DNA of 64,000 bases from Paracoccus xiamenensis (GCF_011308835.1 NZ_JAAOHY010000001.1:1240001-1304000); one strand, 5' to 3'; positions 15,596 to 25,134 are shown, counted from the first letter of the stretch. Notes: generated from the letters alone by a model not told the origin. A program made the numbers and translations.

Positions 15596-16732
15596 ATGAC
15601 ATTCCGCAACCTGACGACCACCGCCGCCGCGATCTCGGCCTTCGCCGTCCCGGCCATGGCCGATATCAATATCGGCGCCTCGCTGGCCGAAACCGGACCG
15701 GCCGCCTTTCTGGGCGACCCCGAAGCCAAGACCCTGCGCATGGAGGTCGACAAGATCAACGCCGCCGGCGGCATCAATGGTGAACAGATCAACCTGATCA
15801 TCTATGATGACGGCGGCGACGCCAACAAGGCCCGGACCTTCGCCACCCGCCTGGTCGAGGATGACGAAGTGGTCGCAGTCATTGGCGGCACCACCACCGG
15901 CCCGACCATGGCCATGATCCCGGTCTTCGAGGATGCCGAGATTCCCTTCATCAGCCTGGCCGGCGCAGTCGAGATCGTCGAGCCGGTGAACCCCTGGGTC
16001 TTCAAGACCCCGCATACCGACCGCATGGCCTGCGAAAAGATCTTTGCCGACATGGTTTCGCAGGGCTTCACCAAGGTGGGGATGATTTCCGGCTCGGACG
16101 GCTTCGGCAAGTCGATGCAGGCGCAGTGCAAGGGCGTGGCCGAAGCCTCGGGCGTGGAAATCGTCGCCGATGAGGTTTACGGCCCGCAGGACGCCGACAT
16201 GACGCCGCAGCTGACCAATATCAAAGGCTCGGGCGCGCAGGCGATCCTGAATTCCGGCATGGGTCAGGGGCCTGCGGTGGTGACACGCAACCACACCCAG
16301 CTGGCCATTGACGCGCCGCTGTATCAGTCGCATGGCGTTGCGTCCAAGCAGTTCATCGAACTGGCCGGGACCGAGGCCGCCGAAGGCGTCCGCCTGCCCG
16401 CCGCCGCCCTGCTGGTCGCCGATCAGCTGCCCGATGGCGATGCGCAGAAGCCGGTCGTTCAAGGCTACCGCGACGCTTATGAGGCAGAAACCGGCGAGGA
16501 TGTCTCGACCTTTGGCGGGCATGCCTATGACGCGCTGTATATCCTGAAGGCCGCGATCGAGAAGGCCGGCAGCACCGAGCCCGCCGCCATCCGCGACGCT
16601 ATCGAACAGACGGCCGGCTTCATGGGTACTGCGGGCGAGGTCAATTACTCGCCCGAGGACCATCTGGGCCTGACGCTGGACGCGTTCGAGATGCTGGAAA
16701 TCAAGAACGGCGAATGGACCATCGTTGAATAA
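15596..16732 (+). CDS. ABC importer substrate-binding protein, branched-chain amino acid/amide (HAAT) type
   Basis: A 378-residue periplasmic protein. The signal peptide is MTFRNLTTTAAAISAFAVPA with likely cleavage after AMA. The mature protein begins DINIGASLAETGPAAFLGDP, the usual opening of LivK-like type I binding proteins, and later has VIGGTTTGPTMAMIPVFEDA and STFGGHAYDALYILKAAIEK. The ATG at 15596 follows GGGAGGAACGCTGA. It is the first gene of a five-gene importer divergent from paaG. Family members bind branched-chain amino acids, urea or aromatic acids. The shared operator region suggests an arylacetate ligand, which is inference. Confidence 0.9.
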   Translation: MTFRNLTTTAAAISAFAVPAMADINIGASLAETGPAAFLGDPEAKTLRMEVDKINAAGGINGEQINLIIYDDGGDANKARTFATRLVEDDEVVAVIGGTTTGPTMAMIPVFEDAEIPFISLAGAVEIVEPVNPWVFKTPHTDRMACEKIFADMVSQGFTKVGMISGSDGFGKSMQAQCKGVAEASGVEIVADEVYGPQDADMTPQLTNIKGSGAQAILNSGMGQGPAVVTRNHTQLAIDAPLYQSHGVASKQFIELAGTEAAEGVRLPAAALLVADQLPDGDAQKPVVQGYRDAYEAETGEDVSTFGGHAYDALYILKAAIEKAGSTEPAAIRDAIEQTAGFMGTAGEVNYSPEDHLGLTLDAFEMLEIKNGEWTIVE

Positions 16733-16743
16733 CTGACCGATCC

Positions 16744-16766
16744 GGGCGCGGGCCACCCCCGCGCCC
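16744..16766 (+). terminator. Intercistronic GC hairpin after the binding-protein gene
   Basis: GGGCGCGGG (16744-16752) pairs perfectly with CCCGCGCCC (16758-16766) around a 5-base loop and is followed by CTTT. It lies between the binding-protein stop and the first permease, where such hairpins often stabilise the binding-protein message and lower expression of downstream transporter genes. The short T run argues for partial termination or RNA stabilisation, not full termination. Confidence 0.55.
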
Positions 16767-16786
16767 CTTTCACATGCGAGGGGGCC

Positions 16787-17659
16787 ATGTCGGAACTGCT
16801 GCAATTCCTGTTTTCGGGGCTGACGGTGGGCGCGGTCTATGCGCTTGTCGCGCTTGGCTTCACCATCATTTACAACGCTTCCGACGTGGTGAACTTTGCC
16901 CAGGGCGAGTTCGTCATGCTGGGCGGGATGATGACCGTCTTCGCCTATGCGGCGGGCCTGCCGCTGCCCCTGGCGGCGCTGATCGCAATCGTGGCTACGG
17001 CGGGCGTCGGCGTGGCACTGAACAAGCTAGCGATCGAGCCTGCGCGCGGGGCGCCCGTCGTGTCGCTGATCATCATCACCATCGGCGCCTCGATCTTTCT
17101 GCGAGGGGTCGCACAGGTGCTGTTCGGCAAGCAGATCCATCGCTTCCCTTCATTCTCGGGCGACACGCCGTTCCGCATTGGCGGGGCAACCATCCTGCCG
17201 CAATCGCTTTGGGTCATCGCCGGCGGTCTGACCGTCTTTGTCGCGCTTTACCTGTTCTTCACCAAGACCCTGACCGGCAAGGCGGTGCTGGCGACATCCA
17301 ACAACCGGCTGGCCGCGCAGTTGGTGGGCATTAACACCAATTGGGTGATGACGCTGTCCTTCGCGCTTTCGGCTGCCATCGGCGCGCTTGCGGGCGTGCT
17401 GATCACGCCAATCACCAATACCTCCTATGATGTCGGCATCGCGCTGGCACTTAAGGGGTTCGCCGCCGCCATGCTGGGCGGGATGGGCAACCCCAAGGGG
17501 GCGCTGGTGGGCGGTCTGTTGCTGGGCGTGCTGGAGGCGCTGACGGCGGGCTATCTCAGCTCGCAATACAAGGATGCGGCGGCCTTCGTCATCATCCTGC
17601 TGGTGCTGTTCATCATGCCGCAGGGCCTGTTCGGCATCAAACAGACGGAGCGCGTGTAA
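16787..17659 (+). CDS. ABC importer permease, LivH type
   Basis: A 290-residue inner-membrane permease. The start MSELLQFLFSGLTVGAVYAL at ATG 16787 follows GAGGGGGCC. LivH landmarks are GFTIIYNASDVVNFAQGEFV near the N-terminus and GFAAAMLGGMGNPKGALVGG in the conserved cytoplasmic loop. It forms the channel together with the LivM-type protein encoded next; the two genes overlap by one base (TAATG). Full length. Confidence 0.92.
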   Translation: MSELLQFLFSGLTVGAVYALVALGFTIIYNASDVVNFAQGEFVMLGGMMTVFAYAAGLPLPLAALIAIVATAGVGVALNKLAIEPARGAPVVSLIIITIGASIFLRGVAQVLFGKQIHRFPSFSGDTPFRIGGATILPQSLWVIAGGLTVFVALYLFFTKTLTGKAVLATSNNRLAAQLVGINTNWVMTLSFALSAAIGALAGVLITPITNTSYDVGIALALKGFAAAMLGGMGNPKGALVGGLLLGVLEALTAGYLSSQYKDAAAFVIILLVLFIMPQGLFGIKQTERV

Positions 17660-18615
17660 TGCGGCTGAGCAATAAATCCGCTACGCTGCTGGTGCTGGCG
17701 GCGCTGATCGCGCTGACGCCGATCTTCTTCCCTTCCAGCTTCTATTACCGCGTGGGCTCACTGATCTTCATCAACGGGCTGGCGGTCACCGGGATGGTGA
17801 TCCTGATCGGCTACGCCGGCCAGATCAGCCTTGGTCACGCCGGCTTCGCAGGCATCGGCGCCTATAGCTGCGCGCTGATGCCGGTCCATTGGGGTATCCC
17901 CGTGCTGCTTGCGGCGGTGCTGGGGGCGATCATCTCGGCCCTGCTGGCCTTTCTGGTCGGGCGCCCGATCCTGCGGCTGAAAGGCTATTACCTTGGGGTG
18001 GCGACGCTGGGTTTTGGCATCCTCGTCTATATGGCCCTGACCAACGAGGCATGGCTGACCGGCGGCCCGGATGGCACGCAGGTCCCAGATTCCGGGTTGC
18101 GAGACGCAGCCAAGGCCATTGGCATCAATCTGAAGAATTCGGAATTCTGGTACTGGTTCTGCGGCGTCGTGCTGATGATCGGGGCGTGGCTGGCGTTGAA
18201 CCTGTACGTCAGTCCCACCGGCCGGGCGCTGCGCGCGCTGCACGGTTCCGAAATCGCCGCCCGCACCGTCGGCGTCGATGTGGCCCGCTACAAGCTGCAG
18301 GCCTTCGTGATCTCGGCCGTTTATGCCTCGGCCGCGGGGTCGCTGGTGGCGCTGCAGAACCAATTCGTGACGCCGGACATCGCGGGCTACATGCATTCGA
18401 TCGAATGGGTGACGATGACGGTTCTGGGCGGCGCCGGCTCGGTTCTGGGCGCGATCTTCGGCGCTGGCATCCTGACATTGCTGCCGCAGGTGCTGACCAT
18501 GTTCGCCGAATATGAACAGCTGCTGCTGGGCCTCATCATGATGCTGGTCATGATCTTCATGCGCGACGGGCTGCTGCCCTCGGTCCTGCGCCTGATCCGG
18601 GGGAAGGACGAATGA
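17659..18615 (+). CDS. ABC importer permease, LivM type
   Basis: A 318-residue permease partner of the LivH-type protein. Motifs include [20 protein letters not shown], the LivM signature, and [20 protein letters not shown] in the loop contacting the ATPases. The start at ATG 17659 overlaps the preceding stop. Its own stop overlaps the start of the first ATPase gene by 4 bases, so the operon is tightly coupled. Confidence 0.92.
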   Translation: MRLSNKSATLLVLAALIALTPIFFPSSFYYRVGSLIFINGLAVTGMVILIGYAGQISLGHAGFAGIGAYSCALMPVHWGIPVLLAAVLGAIISALLAFLVGRPILRLKGYYLGVATLGFGILVYMALTNEAWLTGGPDGTQVPDSGLRDAAKAIGINLKNSEFWYWFCGVVLMIGAWLALNLYVSPTGRALRALHGSEIAARTVGVDVARYKLQAFVISAVYASAAGSLVALQNQFVTPDIAGYMHSIEWVTMTVLGGAGSVLGAIFGAGILTLLPQVLTMFAEYEQLLLGLIMMLVMIFMRDGLLPSVLRLIRGKDE

Positions 18616-19403
18616 GCACGCTTCTGTCAGTCGACGGTCTGGGCATCACCTTCGGCGGTCTGCGGGCGGTCCATGATGTCGGTTTCTCGCTGCAACCCGG
18701 CGAGATCCTGTCGGTGATCGGCCCGAATGGCGCGGGCAAGACCACGCTGTTCAACATGATTTCCGGGATCTACCACCCCGGCGCGGGCAAGGTCATTCTG
18801 GATGGCCAGGACGTCACCGCCATGCGCCCGGATCTGCTGGCCCGGCGCGGCATGTCGCGGACGTTTCAGAACCTGCAGATCTTCCAGAACATGACCGTGC
18901 TGGAAAACGCCATCGCCGGCTATCACCTGCAGGAAACGGGCAGTTTTATGGCCGACCTGTTCAGCCTGCCCGCCTCGCGCGCCCGCGCCCGGACAGCAAA
19001 GGACGGCGCGATGGAACTGCTGGCCCGGGTAGGCCTCGATCGCGCCGCGGAAACCGAGGCCGGGAACCTGTCCTATGGCAAGCTGAAGCGGCTGGAGATT
19101 GCCCGCGCACTTGCGCTGAACCCCAAGGTGCTGCTGCTGGACGAGCCCGCCGCCGGCTGCAACGCCGTCGAGACCGAGGAGATCGACCATATGATCGCCG
19201 AGGTCGCCAAAAGCGGTGTGGGGATCCTGCTGGTGGAACATGACATGAAGATGGTGATGCGGATCTCGAACCATATCGTTGTGCTGGACCACGGCGAAAA
19301 GATCGCCGAGGGCGACCCCGCCACCGTCAGCCAGAACCCCGCCGTCATCGCCGCCTATCTGCGCGCGGAAGCCGGTGCAGACGCAGGTGCCGCCCATGCT
19401 TGA
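18612..19403 (+). CDS. ABC importer ATPase, LivG type
   Basis: A 263-residue cytosolic ATPase. Walker A is [16 protein letters not shown], the signature is [20 protein letters not shown] and Walker B is [12 protein letters not shown]. The [13 protein letters not shown] form of the signature is usual for LivG. The variant DEPAAGCN where many members have DEPAAGLN is conservative. It pairs with the LivF-type ATPase encoded next, whose start overlaps its end by 8 bases. Confidence 0.92.
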   Translation: MSTLLSVDGLGITFGGLRAVHDVGFSLQPGEILSVIGPNGAGKTTLFNMISGIYHPGAGKVILDGQDVTAMRPDLLARRGMSRTFQNLQIFQNMTVLENAIAGYHLQETGSFMADLFSLPASRARARTAKDGAMELLARVGLDRAAETEAGNLSYGKLKRLEIARALALNPKVLLLDEPAAGCNAVETEEIDHMIAEVAKSGVGILLVEHDMKMVMRISNHIVVLDHGEKIAEGDPATVSQNPAVIAAYLRAEAGADAGAAHA

Positions 19404-20097
19404 GATCCGCGACCTGCGCTCCCGTTACGGCCGCATCGAGGTGCTGCACGGCATCGCCCTGAACGTCCAGTCTGGCGAGATCGTCACCGTCGTCGGCGCG
19501 AATGGTGCCGGCAAGACGACGCTGCTGCGCTGCATCTCGGGCACGCAGCCCGTTTCGGGTGGCGAGGTCGTGTTCCGGGGCGAGACCATCACTACCGTCC
19601 CCGCTTATCGCCGCATCCGCCGCGGCATCACCCAATCGCCCGAGGGCCGGCAGATCTTCACCAATCTGACGGTCGAGGAAAACCTGCGTCTGGGCGCATT
19701 CCTGTTTACCGATGACCGCGTGGATCGCGACATGGAAGACGCATTTCAGATGTTCCCGATCCTGCGCGAAAAGCGCAATCTGGCTGCGGGCGGGCTGTCG
19801 GGTGGGCAACAGCAGATGCTGGCCATCGCACGCGCGTTGATGGGCCGGCCCAATTGCCTGCTGCTGGACGAACCCTCGATGGGTCTGGCGCCGATTCTGG
19901 TGCAGCAGATCTTCGATGTGGTCTCGGGTCTGAAGGCGTTGAACGTGACCGTGCTGCTGGTCGAACAGAACGCCTTCGGGGCGCTGAAGATCGCCGATCG
20001 GGGCTATGTTATGGAAACCGGCCAGATCACCATGGACGGCCCCGCCGACATGCTGATCGCCGATCCGCGCATCCGCGAGGCCTATCTGGGGATTTAA
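19396..20097 (+). CDS. ABC importer ATPase, LivF type
   Basis: A 233-residue ATPase starting [20 protein letters not shown] at ATG 19396 inside the end of the LivG-type gene. Walker A is [13 protein letters not shown], the signature is LSGGQQQMLAIARALMGRP and Walker B is LLLDEPSMGLAP; GITQSPEGRQIFTNLTVEEN is a LivF hallmark. A longer in-frame reading from 19279 lies wholly within the upstream gene and is rejected. It is the last gene of the importer operon; nadD follows after 51 bases. Confidence 0.92.
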   Translation: MLEIRDLRSRYGRIEVLHGIALNVQSGEIVTVVGANGAGKTTLLRCISGTQPVSGGEVVFRGETITTVPAYRRIRRGITQSPEGRQIFTNLTVEENLRLGAFLFTDDRVDRDMEDAFQMFPILREKRNLAAGGLSGGQQQMLAIARALMGRPNCLLLDEPSMGLAPILVQQIFDVVSGLKALNVTVLLVEQNAFGALKIADRGYVMETGQITMDGPADMLIADPRIREAYLGI

Positions 20098-20148
20098 GGC
20101 GCGCGTTCGGGGCTTGAGCATGGCCCTGCCGCCGCCTAGAGCAGCAGG

Positions 20149-20778
20149 ATGAGACAGGGTTTTCCGATTGCGACCGCAGGTCAGCGGGTGGGGCTTCTTG
20201 GCGGGTCGTTCGATCCCGCGCATGAGGGCCATGTGCGCCTGACCGAGGAAGCGTTGAAGCGTTTCGGGCTGGACAGGGTCTGGTGGCTGGTCACGCCCGG
20301 CAACCCGCTGAAGGCACATGGCCCCGCCCCGCTGGCCGAGCGCATCGCCTTTGCCCGGCGGATCATGGACGACCCAAGGGTCAGCGTTACCGGTATCGAG
20401 GCGATGCTGGGCACGACAAAGACGGTCGACACCATCGCGGAATTGCAGCGACTTTACCCCAAGGTGCGGTTCACCTGGCTGATGGGATCGGACAATCTGG
20501 TGCAGTTCCCGCGCTGGGACCGCTGGCGCGAGATCGCGGACCGGGTGCCGATCGGTGTGCTGGCGCGTCCGGGTTCGCGGCTGCAGGCGCGGTTGTCCAA
20601 GGCAGCGCGGATCATGGCGGCGGACCGGGTGCCGGACAGCCATGCGCAACTGCTGGGCAGCACTCCGCCGCCTGCATGGGTCATGGTGGATATGCCGCTG
20701 TCGAATGCATCCTCGACCGCCATCCGCGCGGCCCGGCGGGCAAAGGCTGCCGCTTCCAAGGCAAAGCCCCGGCCCTGA
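20149..20778 (+). CDS. nadD: Nicotinate-nucleotide adenylyltransferase
   Basis: A 209-residue nucleotidyltransferase making deamido-NAD from nicotinate mononucleotide and [23 protein letters not shown] (residues about 15-34) contains the GSFDP and H-x-G-H nucleotide-binding motifs; [11 protein letters not shown] and [16 protein letters not shown] are NadD-specific, and the C-terminal [11 protein letters not shown] is the ISSTxIR-type motif. The position after the importer is probably coincidental. The basic C-terminal tail ([14 protein letters not shown]) is common in the group. Confidence 0.94.
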   Translation: MRQGFPIATAGQRVGLLGGSFDPAHEGHVRLTEEALKRFGLDRVWWLVTPGNPLKAHGPAPLAERIAFARRIMDDPRVSVTGIEAMLGTTKTVDTIAELQRLYPKVRFTWLMGSDNLVQFPRWDRWREIADRVPIGVLARPGSRLQARLSKAARIMAADRVPDSHAQLLGSTPPPAWVMVDMPLSNASSTAIRAARRAKAAASKAKPRP

Positions 20779-20786
20779 TGGCAGAT

Positions 20787-20812
20787 GCAGGCGGCAAGGG
20801 TGCACCGCCTGC
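20787..20812. terminator. Hairpin between convergent nadD and the PaaG-like gene
   Basis: GCAGGCGG (20787-20794) and CCGCCTGC (20805-20812) form a perfect 8-base stem with a 10-base loop between two converging genes. There is no T run on either strand, so it is a weak candidate for a bidirectional terminator or a 3' end processing structure. Confidence 0.45.
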
Positions 20813-20820
20813 CGGGCCGC

Positions 20821-21591
20821 TTAGCGACCGGTGAAGTTCGGCGCGCGCTTTTGCAGGAACGCAGTGACGCCTTCGCGGAAATCGGCGCTGCGTCCTGCCT
20901 CGCCTTGTAGCTGGGCTTCCAATTCCAGCTGCGTCGCGAAATCATTCGCGCCGGATTCGCGTACCGCACGGCGCAGCTTCAGATAGGCGCCGGTCGTGCC
21001 GGCGGCGAGATAGCGCGCCCGCTCCTGCACCTCCGCGACGAAATCGGCCTCTGGCACCGATTGCCAGATCATCCCCCAATCCGCCGCCTGCGCAGCCGGG
21101 ATCTTGTCGGAGAACAGCATCATGCCCATAGCGCGGGCATTGCCGACAAGGCGCGGCAGGATCCAGGTCCCGCCGGCATCCGGGATCAGGCCGATCTTGG
21201 TAAAGGCCTGCGAGAAATAGGCGCTTTCAATCGCGATCACCACATCCGCCGCCAGCGCCAGATTGGCCCCTGCCCCGGCTGCCGCGCCGTTGACGGCGCA
21301 AATCACCGGCGCGCGGCAATTGATGACCGCCTGCAGCATCGGTTCGTATTCGCGGCGCAGAGTGCCTTCGATATCGGCCGCTGCGGCTGCATCCGAAAGA
21401 TCCTGTCCCGAACAGAAGGCCGCGCCCGCGCCCGTCATCACCACACAGCGGACATCGTCGGGCAGCGTGTTCAGCGCCTCGGTAATCTCAGCGCGCATCT
21501 GGGTGTTCAGCGCGTTCATCACCTGCGGGCGGTTCAGCATCAGCGTGGCGATGCCGTCGCGGGTTGAAAAACTGATGGTCTCGTATGCCAT
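20821..21591 (-). CDS. Enoyl-CoA hydratase/isomerase, PaaG-like
   Basis: A 256-residue crotonase-fold enzyme starting MAYETISFSTRDGIATLML. It shares the pattern of the paaG product: GAGAAFCSGQDLSD, VNGAAAGAGANLALAADVV, FTKIGLIPDAGGTWILPRLV and a C-terminus ending EGVTAFLQKRAPNFTGR. The two are clearly related but diverged, so this is not a recent duplication. It could supply the second isomerisation or the hydratase step (PaaF-like) of phenylacetate breakdown. The closeness to ccm genes is shared with related bacteria as far as I recall, so linkage to paa function is inference. Confidence 0.87.
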   Translation of the reverse strand: MAYETISFSTRDGIATLMLNRPQVMNALNTQMRAEITEALNTLPDDVRCVVMTGAGAAFCSGQDLSDAAAAADIEGTLRREYEPMLQAVINCRAPVICAVNGAAAGAGANLALAADVVIAIESAYFSQAFTKIGLIPDAGGTWILPRLVGNARAMGMMLFSDKIPAAQAADWGMIWQSVPEADFVAEVQERARYLAAGTTGAYLKLRRAVRESGANDFATQLELEAQLQGEAGRSADFREGVTAFLQKRAPNFTGR

Positions 21592-21693
21592 GATATCCTC
21601 CTGCTTGGGCAGAAGAATGGCCCGGCGGCGGCGCGGCGAAAAGCCCCGCCGTCACGTCAGTTGCAACGGAATGTTACGTCATTCCCCGCCGGT

Positions 21694-22152
21694 CTAGCGG
21701 CGCATGATCTCGTTCAGGCGCGCCTGTTCCTCGGGCGACAAGGGCGCCTCGGGTTCGGTGGCTGCATTGGCAGGTCGTCGACTGAGCAGGAAGCGCCACC
21801 CCAGCAGCGCCGCCAGCAGCGCCACCACCGGCCCGGCAAGATAAAGCACGAGGTTGCCGCCAGTCGCGCGCGGTTCGAACAGGACGAATTCACCGAAACG
21901 GTCGGTCACGGCATCCAGAACCTGCGCGTCGCTGTCGCCCGCGACCAGACGTTCGCGGACGTAAAGCCGCAGATCGCGGCTGATCGGCGCATTGGATTCG
22001 TCGATGGTTTCGCCCTGGCAGACCGGGCAGCGCAGCTCTTTCGAGATCTCGCGCGCCCGTGCCTCCAGCGCAGGATCGGACAGGATCTCATCTGGCTGGA
22101 CGGCAAGAAGCGGCGTCGCCGCGAGAATCAGGATCAGCAGCAGGCGTTTCAT
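21694..22152 (-). CDS. ccmH: Cytochrome c maturation protein CcmH
   Basis: A 152-residue membrane-anchored periplasmic thiol protein: signal peptide MKRLLLILILAATPLLAVQP, the redox motif RCPVCQGETIDES (residues about 41-53), a C-terminal membrane span (LYLAGPVVALLAALLGWRFL) and a short cytosolic tail. It keeps apocytochrome c CXXCH cysteines reduced and works with CcmF in haem ligation. It overlaps the ccmF stop by 4 bases. Only the thioredoxin-like half of longer fused CcmH proteins is present; a CcmI partner is not in view. Confidence 0.94.
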   Translation of the reverse strand: MKRLLLILILAATPLLAVQPDEILSDPALEARAREISKELRCPVCQGETIDESNAPISRDLRLYVRERLVAGDSDAQVLDAVTDRFGEFVLFEPRATGGNLVLYLAGPVVALLAALLGWRFLLSRRPANAATEPEAPLSPEEQARLNEIMRR

Positions 22153-24107
22153 TCGGCAGGCACCCCGACTGCGCGGCGGCGGGCACCCGCGGCCACGCGA
22201 TAGCGGCGATCCGAAAGGCTGATGCAGCCGCCAAGGGCCATCATCATACAGCCCAGCCAGATCCAGTTTGCGAAGGGCTTGATATAGCTGCGGACGGCCC
22301 AGCCCCCGTTCTGTTGCGGATCGCCGATCACCAGATAGATGTCGCGAAAGAAGCCGTTGTCGATTGCGGCCTCGGTCGTGGGCATGGCCTGCACCGGATA
22401 GACCCGCTTTTCGGGCTGCAACACCGCCACCGTACGGCCGTCGCGCGCCACGGTCATCGACGCCATGGTCGAGACATAGTTCGGGCCCGGCACCTCCTCG
22501 ACCGCGTCCAGCGTGATCTGATAGCCGGCGACATCGAACGGCTCACCGACGCGGGCGGTGCGGATATCCTCGACCTGCCAGGCCATCAGCAGGCTGATGC
22601 CGATGAAGGTGACGCCAAGCCCGGCATGGGCGAAGGCCTTGCCCCAATCGGCGCGCGGCAGCCGGGCCAGGCGCGAGAACCCGGCCGAGCCGGTACGAAA
22701 CCACAGCTCTGCAATGGCGCCGAAGACCAGCCATGAGCCCAGGCCGGCCCCGATCACCGCCAGCGCCGAACGCCCGGTCGAGACGGCAAAGACCAGTGCC
22801 ATGACCGCGAAGCTCAGAGCGAGGGCGCCGCGCAGCGGGCGCAGGGCGCGCGCAATCTGGCCGCGCTTCCACGGGATGATCGCCCCGATCGGCAGGATCA
22901 GCGCCAACGCCACCATGAAGGGGGTAAAGGCTTTTTCGAAGAAGGGCGTGCCCACCGACAGCTTACGGTCAAAGGCCATTTCCGCAATCAGCGGCCAGAC
23001 CGTGCCGATGAAAACGACGAAGGCCGCGACCGCCAGCAGGATATTGTTCACTACCAGCGCGCCCTCGCGCGAGATGGGCGAGAAGACGCCCTTCGCCTGC
23101 ATGGATCCGGCGCGACCCGCAAACAGTGTCAGCGCCCCGCCCACGAAGACCGCCAGAATGCCAAGGATGAACACGCCACGCGACGGATCCGAGGCAAAGC
23201 TGTGGACCGAGGTGATGACGCCAGAGCGCACGATGAACGTGCCGATCAACGAAAAACCGAAGGCCATGATCGCCAGCAGGATCGTCCAGCTTTTCAGAAC
23301 CTCGCGCTTTTCGACAACGATGGCCGAATGCAGCAGTGCAGCCGCCAGCAGCCAGGGCATGAAGCTGGCATTCTCGACCGGATCCCAGAACCAGAAGCCG
23401 CCCCAACCGAGTTCATAATACGCCCACCACGACCCGAGCGCGATTCCGATGGTCAGGAACATCCACGCCGCCAGGGTCCACGGCCGGACCCAGCGCGCCC
23501 ATGCGGCGTCAACTCGGCCCTCCAGCAGCGCCGCCACGGCGAAGGAAAATGCCATGCTGAGGCCGACATAGCCGAGATAGAGAAACGGCGGATGGAAGGC
23601 CAGGCCGGGATCCTGCAACAGCGGATTCAGATCGCGCCCGTCGAAAGGCGGGAAATCAAAGCGCATGAACGGATTCGAGGTGAAGATAATGAAGGCATAG
23701 AATGCCGCGCCGATGGCGGCCTGCACCGCCAGCACCCGCGCGCGCAGACTGGGCGGCAGATCGGCACCAAAAGTGGCAGCCGCCGCCCCGAACAGCGCCA
23801 GGATCAGCACCCATAGCAGCATCGAGCCTTCGTGGTTCCCCCAAACGCCCGAGATCTTGTAGATCATCGGCTTGGCGGAATGCGAATTCTCGTAAACCAG
23901 CACGACCGAGAAGTCCGAGGTGACAAAGGCCACCGTCAACGCGGCGAATGCGATGCCGACCAGCCCCAGCTGGGCGACGGCCGCCGGGCGCGCGGCCTCC
24001 ATCCATGCCGGCCAGCCGCGATAGGCGCCGTAAAGGGGGACGCTGCACTGAAACAGTGACACCGCAAAGGCGAGGATAAGGGCGAAATGCCCAAGTTCGG
24101 CGATCAT
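22149..24107 (-). CDS. ccmF: Cytochrome c haem lyase subunit CcmF
   Basis: A 652-residue polytopic membrane protein that attaches haem from holo-CcmE to apocytochromes c. The tryptophan-rich motif is NHEGSMLLWVLILALFGA with WGGFWFWDPVENASFMPWLL. The start at ATG 24107 (MIAELGHFALIL) is chosen because GGAGGCCACC precedes it; a start at 24119 would place that site inside the gene. Together with ccmH it forms a leftward pair. ccmE lies apart at 29531 on the other strand. Confidence 0.95.
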   Translation of the reverse strand: MIAELGHFALILAFAVSLFQCSVPLYGAYRGWPAWMEAARPAAVAQLGLVGIAFAALTVAFVTSDFSVVLVYENSHSAKPMIYKISGVWGNHEGSMLLWVLILALFGAAAATFGADLPPSLRARVLAVQAAIGAAFYAFIIFTSNPFMRFDFPPFDGRDLNPLLQDPGLAFHPPFLYLGYVGLSMAFSFAVAALLEGRVDAAWARWVRPWTLAAWMFLTIGIALGSWWAYYELGWGGFWFWDPVENASFMPWLLAAALLHSAIVVEKREVLKSWTILLAIMAFGFSLIGTFIVRSGVITSVHSFASDPSRGVFILGILAVFVGGALTLFAGRAGSMQAKGVFSPISREGALVVNNILLAVAAFVVFIGTVWPLIAEMAFDRKLSVGTPFFEKAFTPFMVALALILPIGAIIPWKRGQIARALRPLRGALALSFAVMALVFAVSTGRSALAVIGAGLGSWLVFGAIAELWFRTGSAGFSRLARLPRADWGKAFAHAGLGVTFIGISLLMAWQVEDIRTARVGEPFDVAGYQITLDAVEEVPGPNYVSTMASMTVARDGRTVAVLQPEKRVYPVQAMPTTEAAIDNGFFRDIYLVIGDPQQNGGWAVRSYIKPFANWIWLGCMMMALGGCISLSDRRYRVAAGARRRAVGVPAE

Positions 24108-24194
24108 GGTGGCCTCCATTATCAGGCCAATCTAGCGCCGTCCCGCCTTCGAGGCCAGCGTGACGGACTTCTTCGCGGCCATGTGACGCAGCTG

Positions 24195-25094
24195 TTACGA
24201 GGTCGGTTGCTGCGATTTGCGATAGGCTTGGATCTCGTCGACGACGAAATCGCGGAAGGCAATGACCCTGCGCGACCCGCGCAATTCCTCGGGGAAGGCC
24301 AGGAAAACCGGCACCTCGGCAGATTCGACATCGTCAAAGACGCGAACCAGTTCGGGAAAATCCGAGGTCAGGTAATCGGGCAGCACACCAATGCCGACAT
24401 TATTCAGCACCGCCTGCAAGACGCCGAAATAGTTGTTCACCATCAGCAGGGATCGCGGGCTCTGTTCCAGCAGTTGCTGGACCAGCAACTTGCCAGCAGA
24501 CACTTGCGGCATGGCCGGGTCCTGGCAGATCACCCGGTGGCGCGAAAGATCCGGCAGCGAGGTCGGGCGGCCCGCATCGGTCAGATAGCTGCGGGTGGCG
24601 TAAAGCCGCATGCGGATGTTCAGCAGCCGGCGGCGGATCAGGTCGGACTGGCTGGGTTCCTTCATGCGGATAGCCACATCGGCCTCGCGCATGGGCAGGT
24701 CCATGACTCTTTCTTCGAGGATCAGATTGACCTTCAGGTCGGGATACATCGCGTAAAGTTTATTCAGGCGCGGCACCAGCCACAGCGTCCCGAAGCCGGT
24801 CGCGGTGGTCACCTTCAGCTCGCCCATGACATGTTCTTCGGTGTCGCGGATATAGGCTTCGGCCATATCCAGCTTGCGGGCCATTTCGGCGGTGGCGTCG
24901 AACAGCAGCTCGCCCTGCTCGGTCAGGATCAACCCGCGCGCGTGGCGGTGGAACAGCGGAACGCCCAGCTGATCTTCCAGCCCGCGGATCTGCCGGCTGA
25001 CCGCCGATTGCGAAAGCCGCAGCGAATCGCCCGCGTGGGTCAAACTGCCCGCGTCGGCGACCGCATGAAAGATGCGCAGCTTGTCCCAATCCAT
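24195..25094 (-). CDS. LysR-family transcriptional regulator
   Basis: A 299-residue regulator starting MDWDKLRIFHAVADAGSLTH at ATG 25094. The winged helix-turn-helix covers residues about 1-60 (AGDSLRLSQSAVSRQIRGLE), followed by the periplasmic-binding-protein-like effector domain. It is divergent from the indolepyruvate oxidoreductase gene with a 152-base spacer holding two candidate operators, which makes that gene its most likely target. A reading extended to 25364 would cross the intergenic region and the other gene. Effector unknown; an arylpyruvate or aromatic amino acid is a guess. Confidence 0.9.
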   Translation of the reverse strand: MDWDKLRIFHAVADAGSLTHAGDSLRLSQSAVSRQIRGLEDQLGVPLFHRHARGLILTEQGELLFDATAEMARKLDMAEAYIRDTEEHVMGELKVTTATGFGTLWLVPRLNKLYAMYPDLKVNLILEERVMDLPMREADVAIRMKEPSQSDLIRRRLLNIRMRLYATRSYLTDAGRPTSLPDLSRHRVICQDPAMPQVSAGKLLVQQLLEQSPRSLLMVNNYFGVLQAVLNNVGIGVLPDYLTSDFPELVRVFDDVESAEVPVFLAFPEELRGSRRVIAFRDFVVDEIQAYRKSQQPTS

Positions 25095-25119
25095 GTTATG
25101 ACTTTCTGTCGTATGTGCC

Positions 25120-25134
25120 TTGCAATTTGTGCAA
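25120..25134. promoter_or_regulatory. LysR-type box before the LysR gene
   Basis: TTGCAATTTGTGCAA is a perfect inverted repeat with 5-base arms and contains the T-N11-A pattern of LysR-family recognition sites. It ends 26 bases from the LysR start codon, the usual position for negative autoregulation and for activation of a divergent gene. Confidence 0.55.

Noticed and set aside
14570..21591. paaG and the second crotonase gene as a recent tandem duplication
   Set aside because: The two proteins share motifs but differ at most other positions and are 5.5 kb apart; they are old paralogues.
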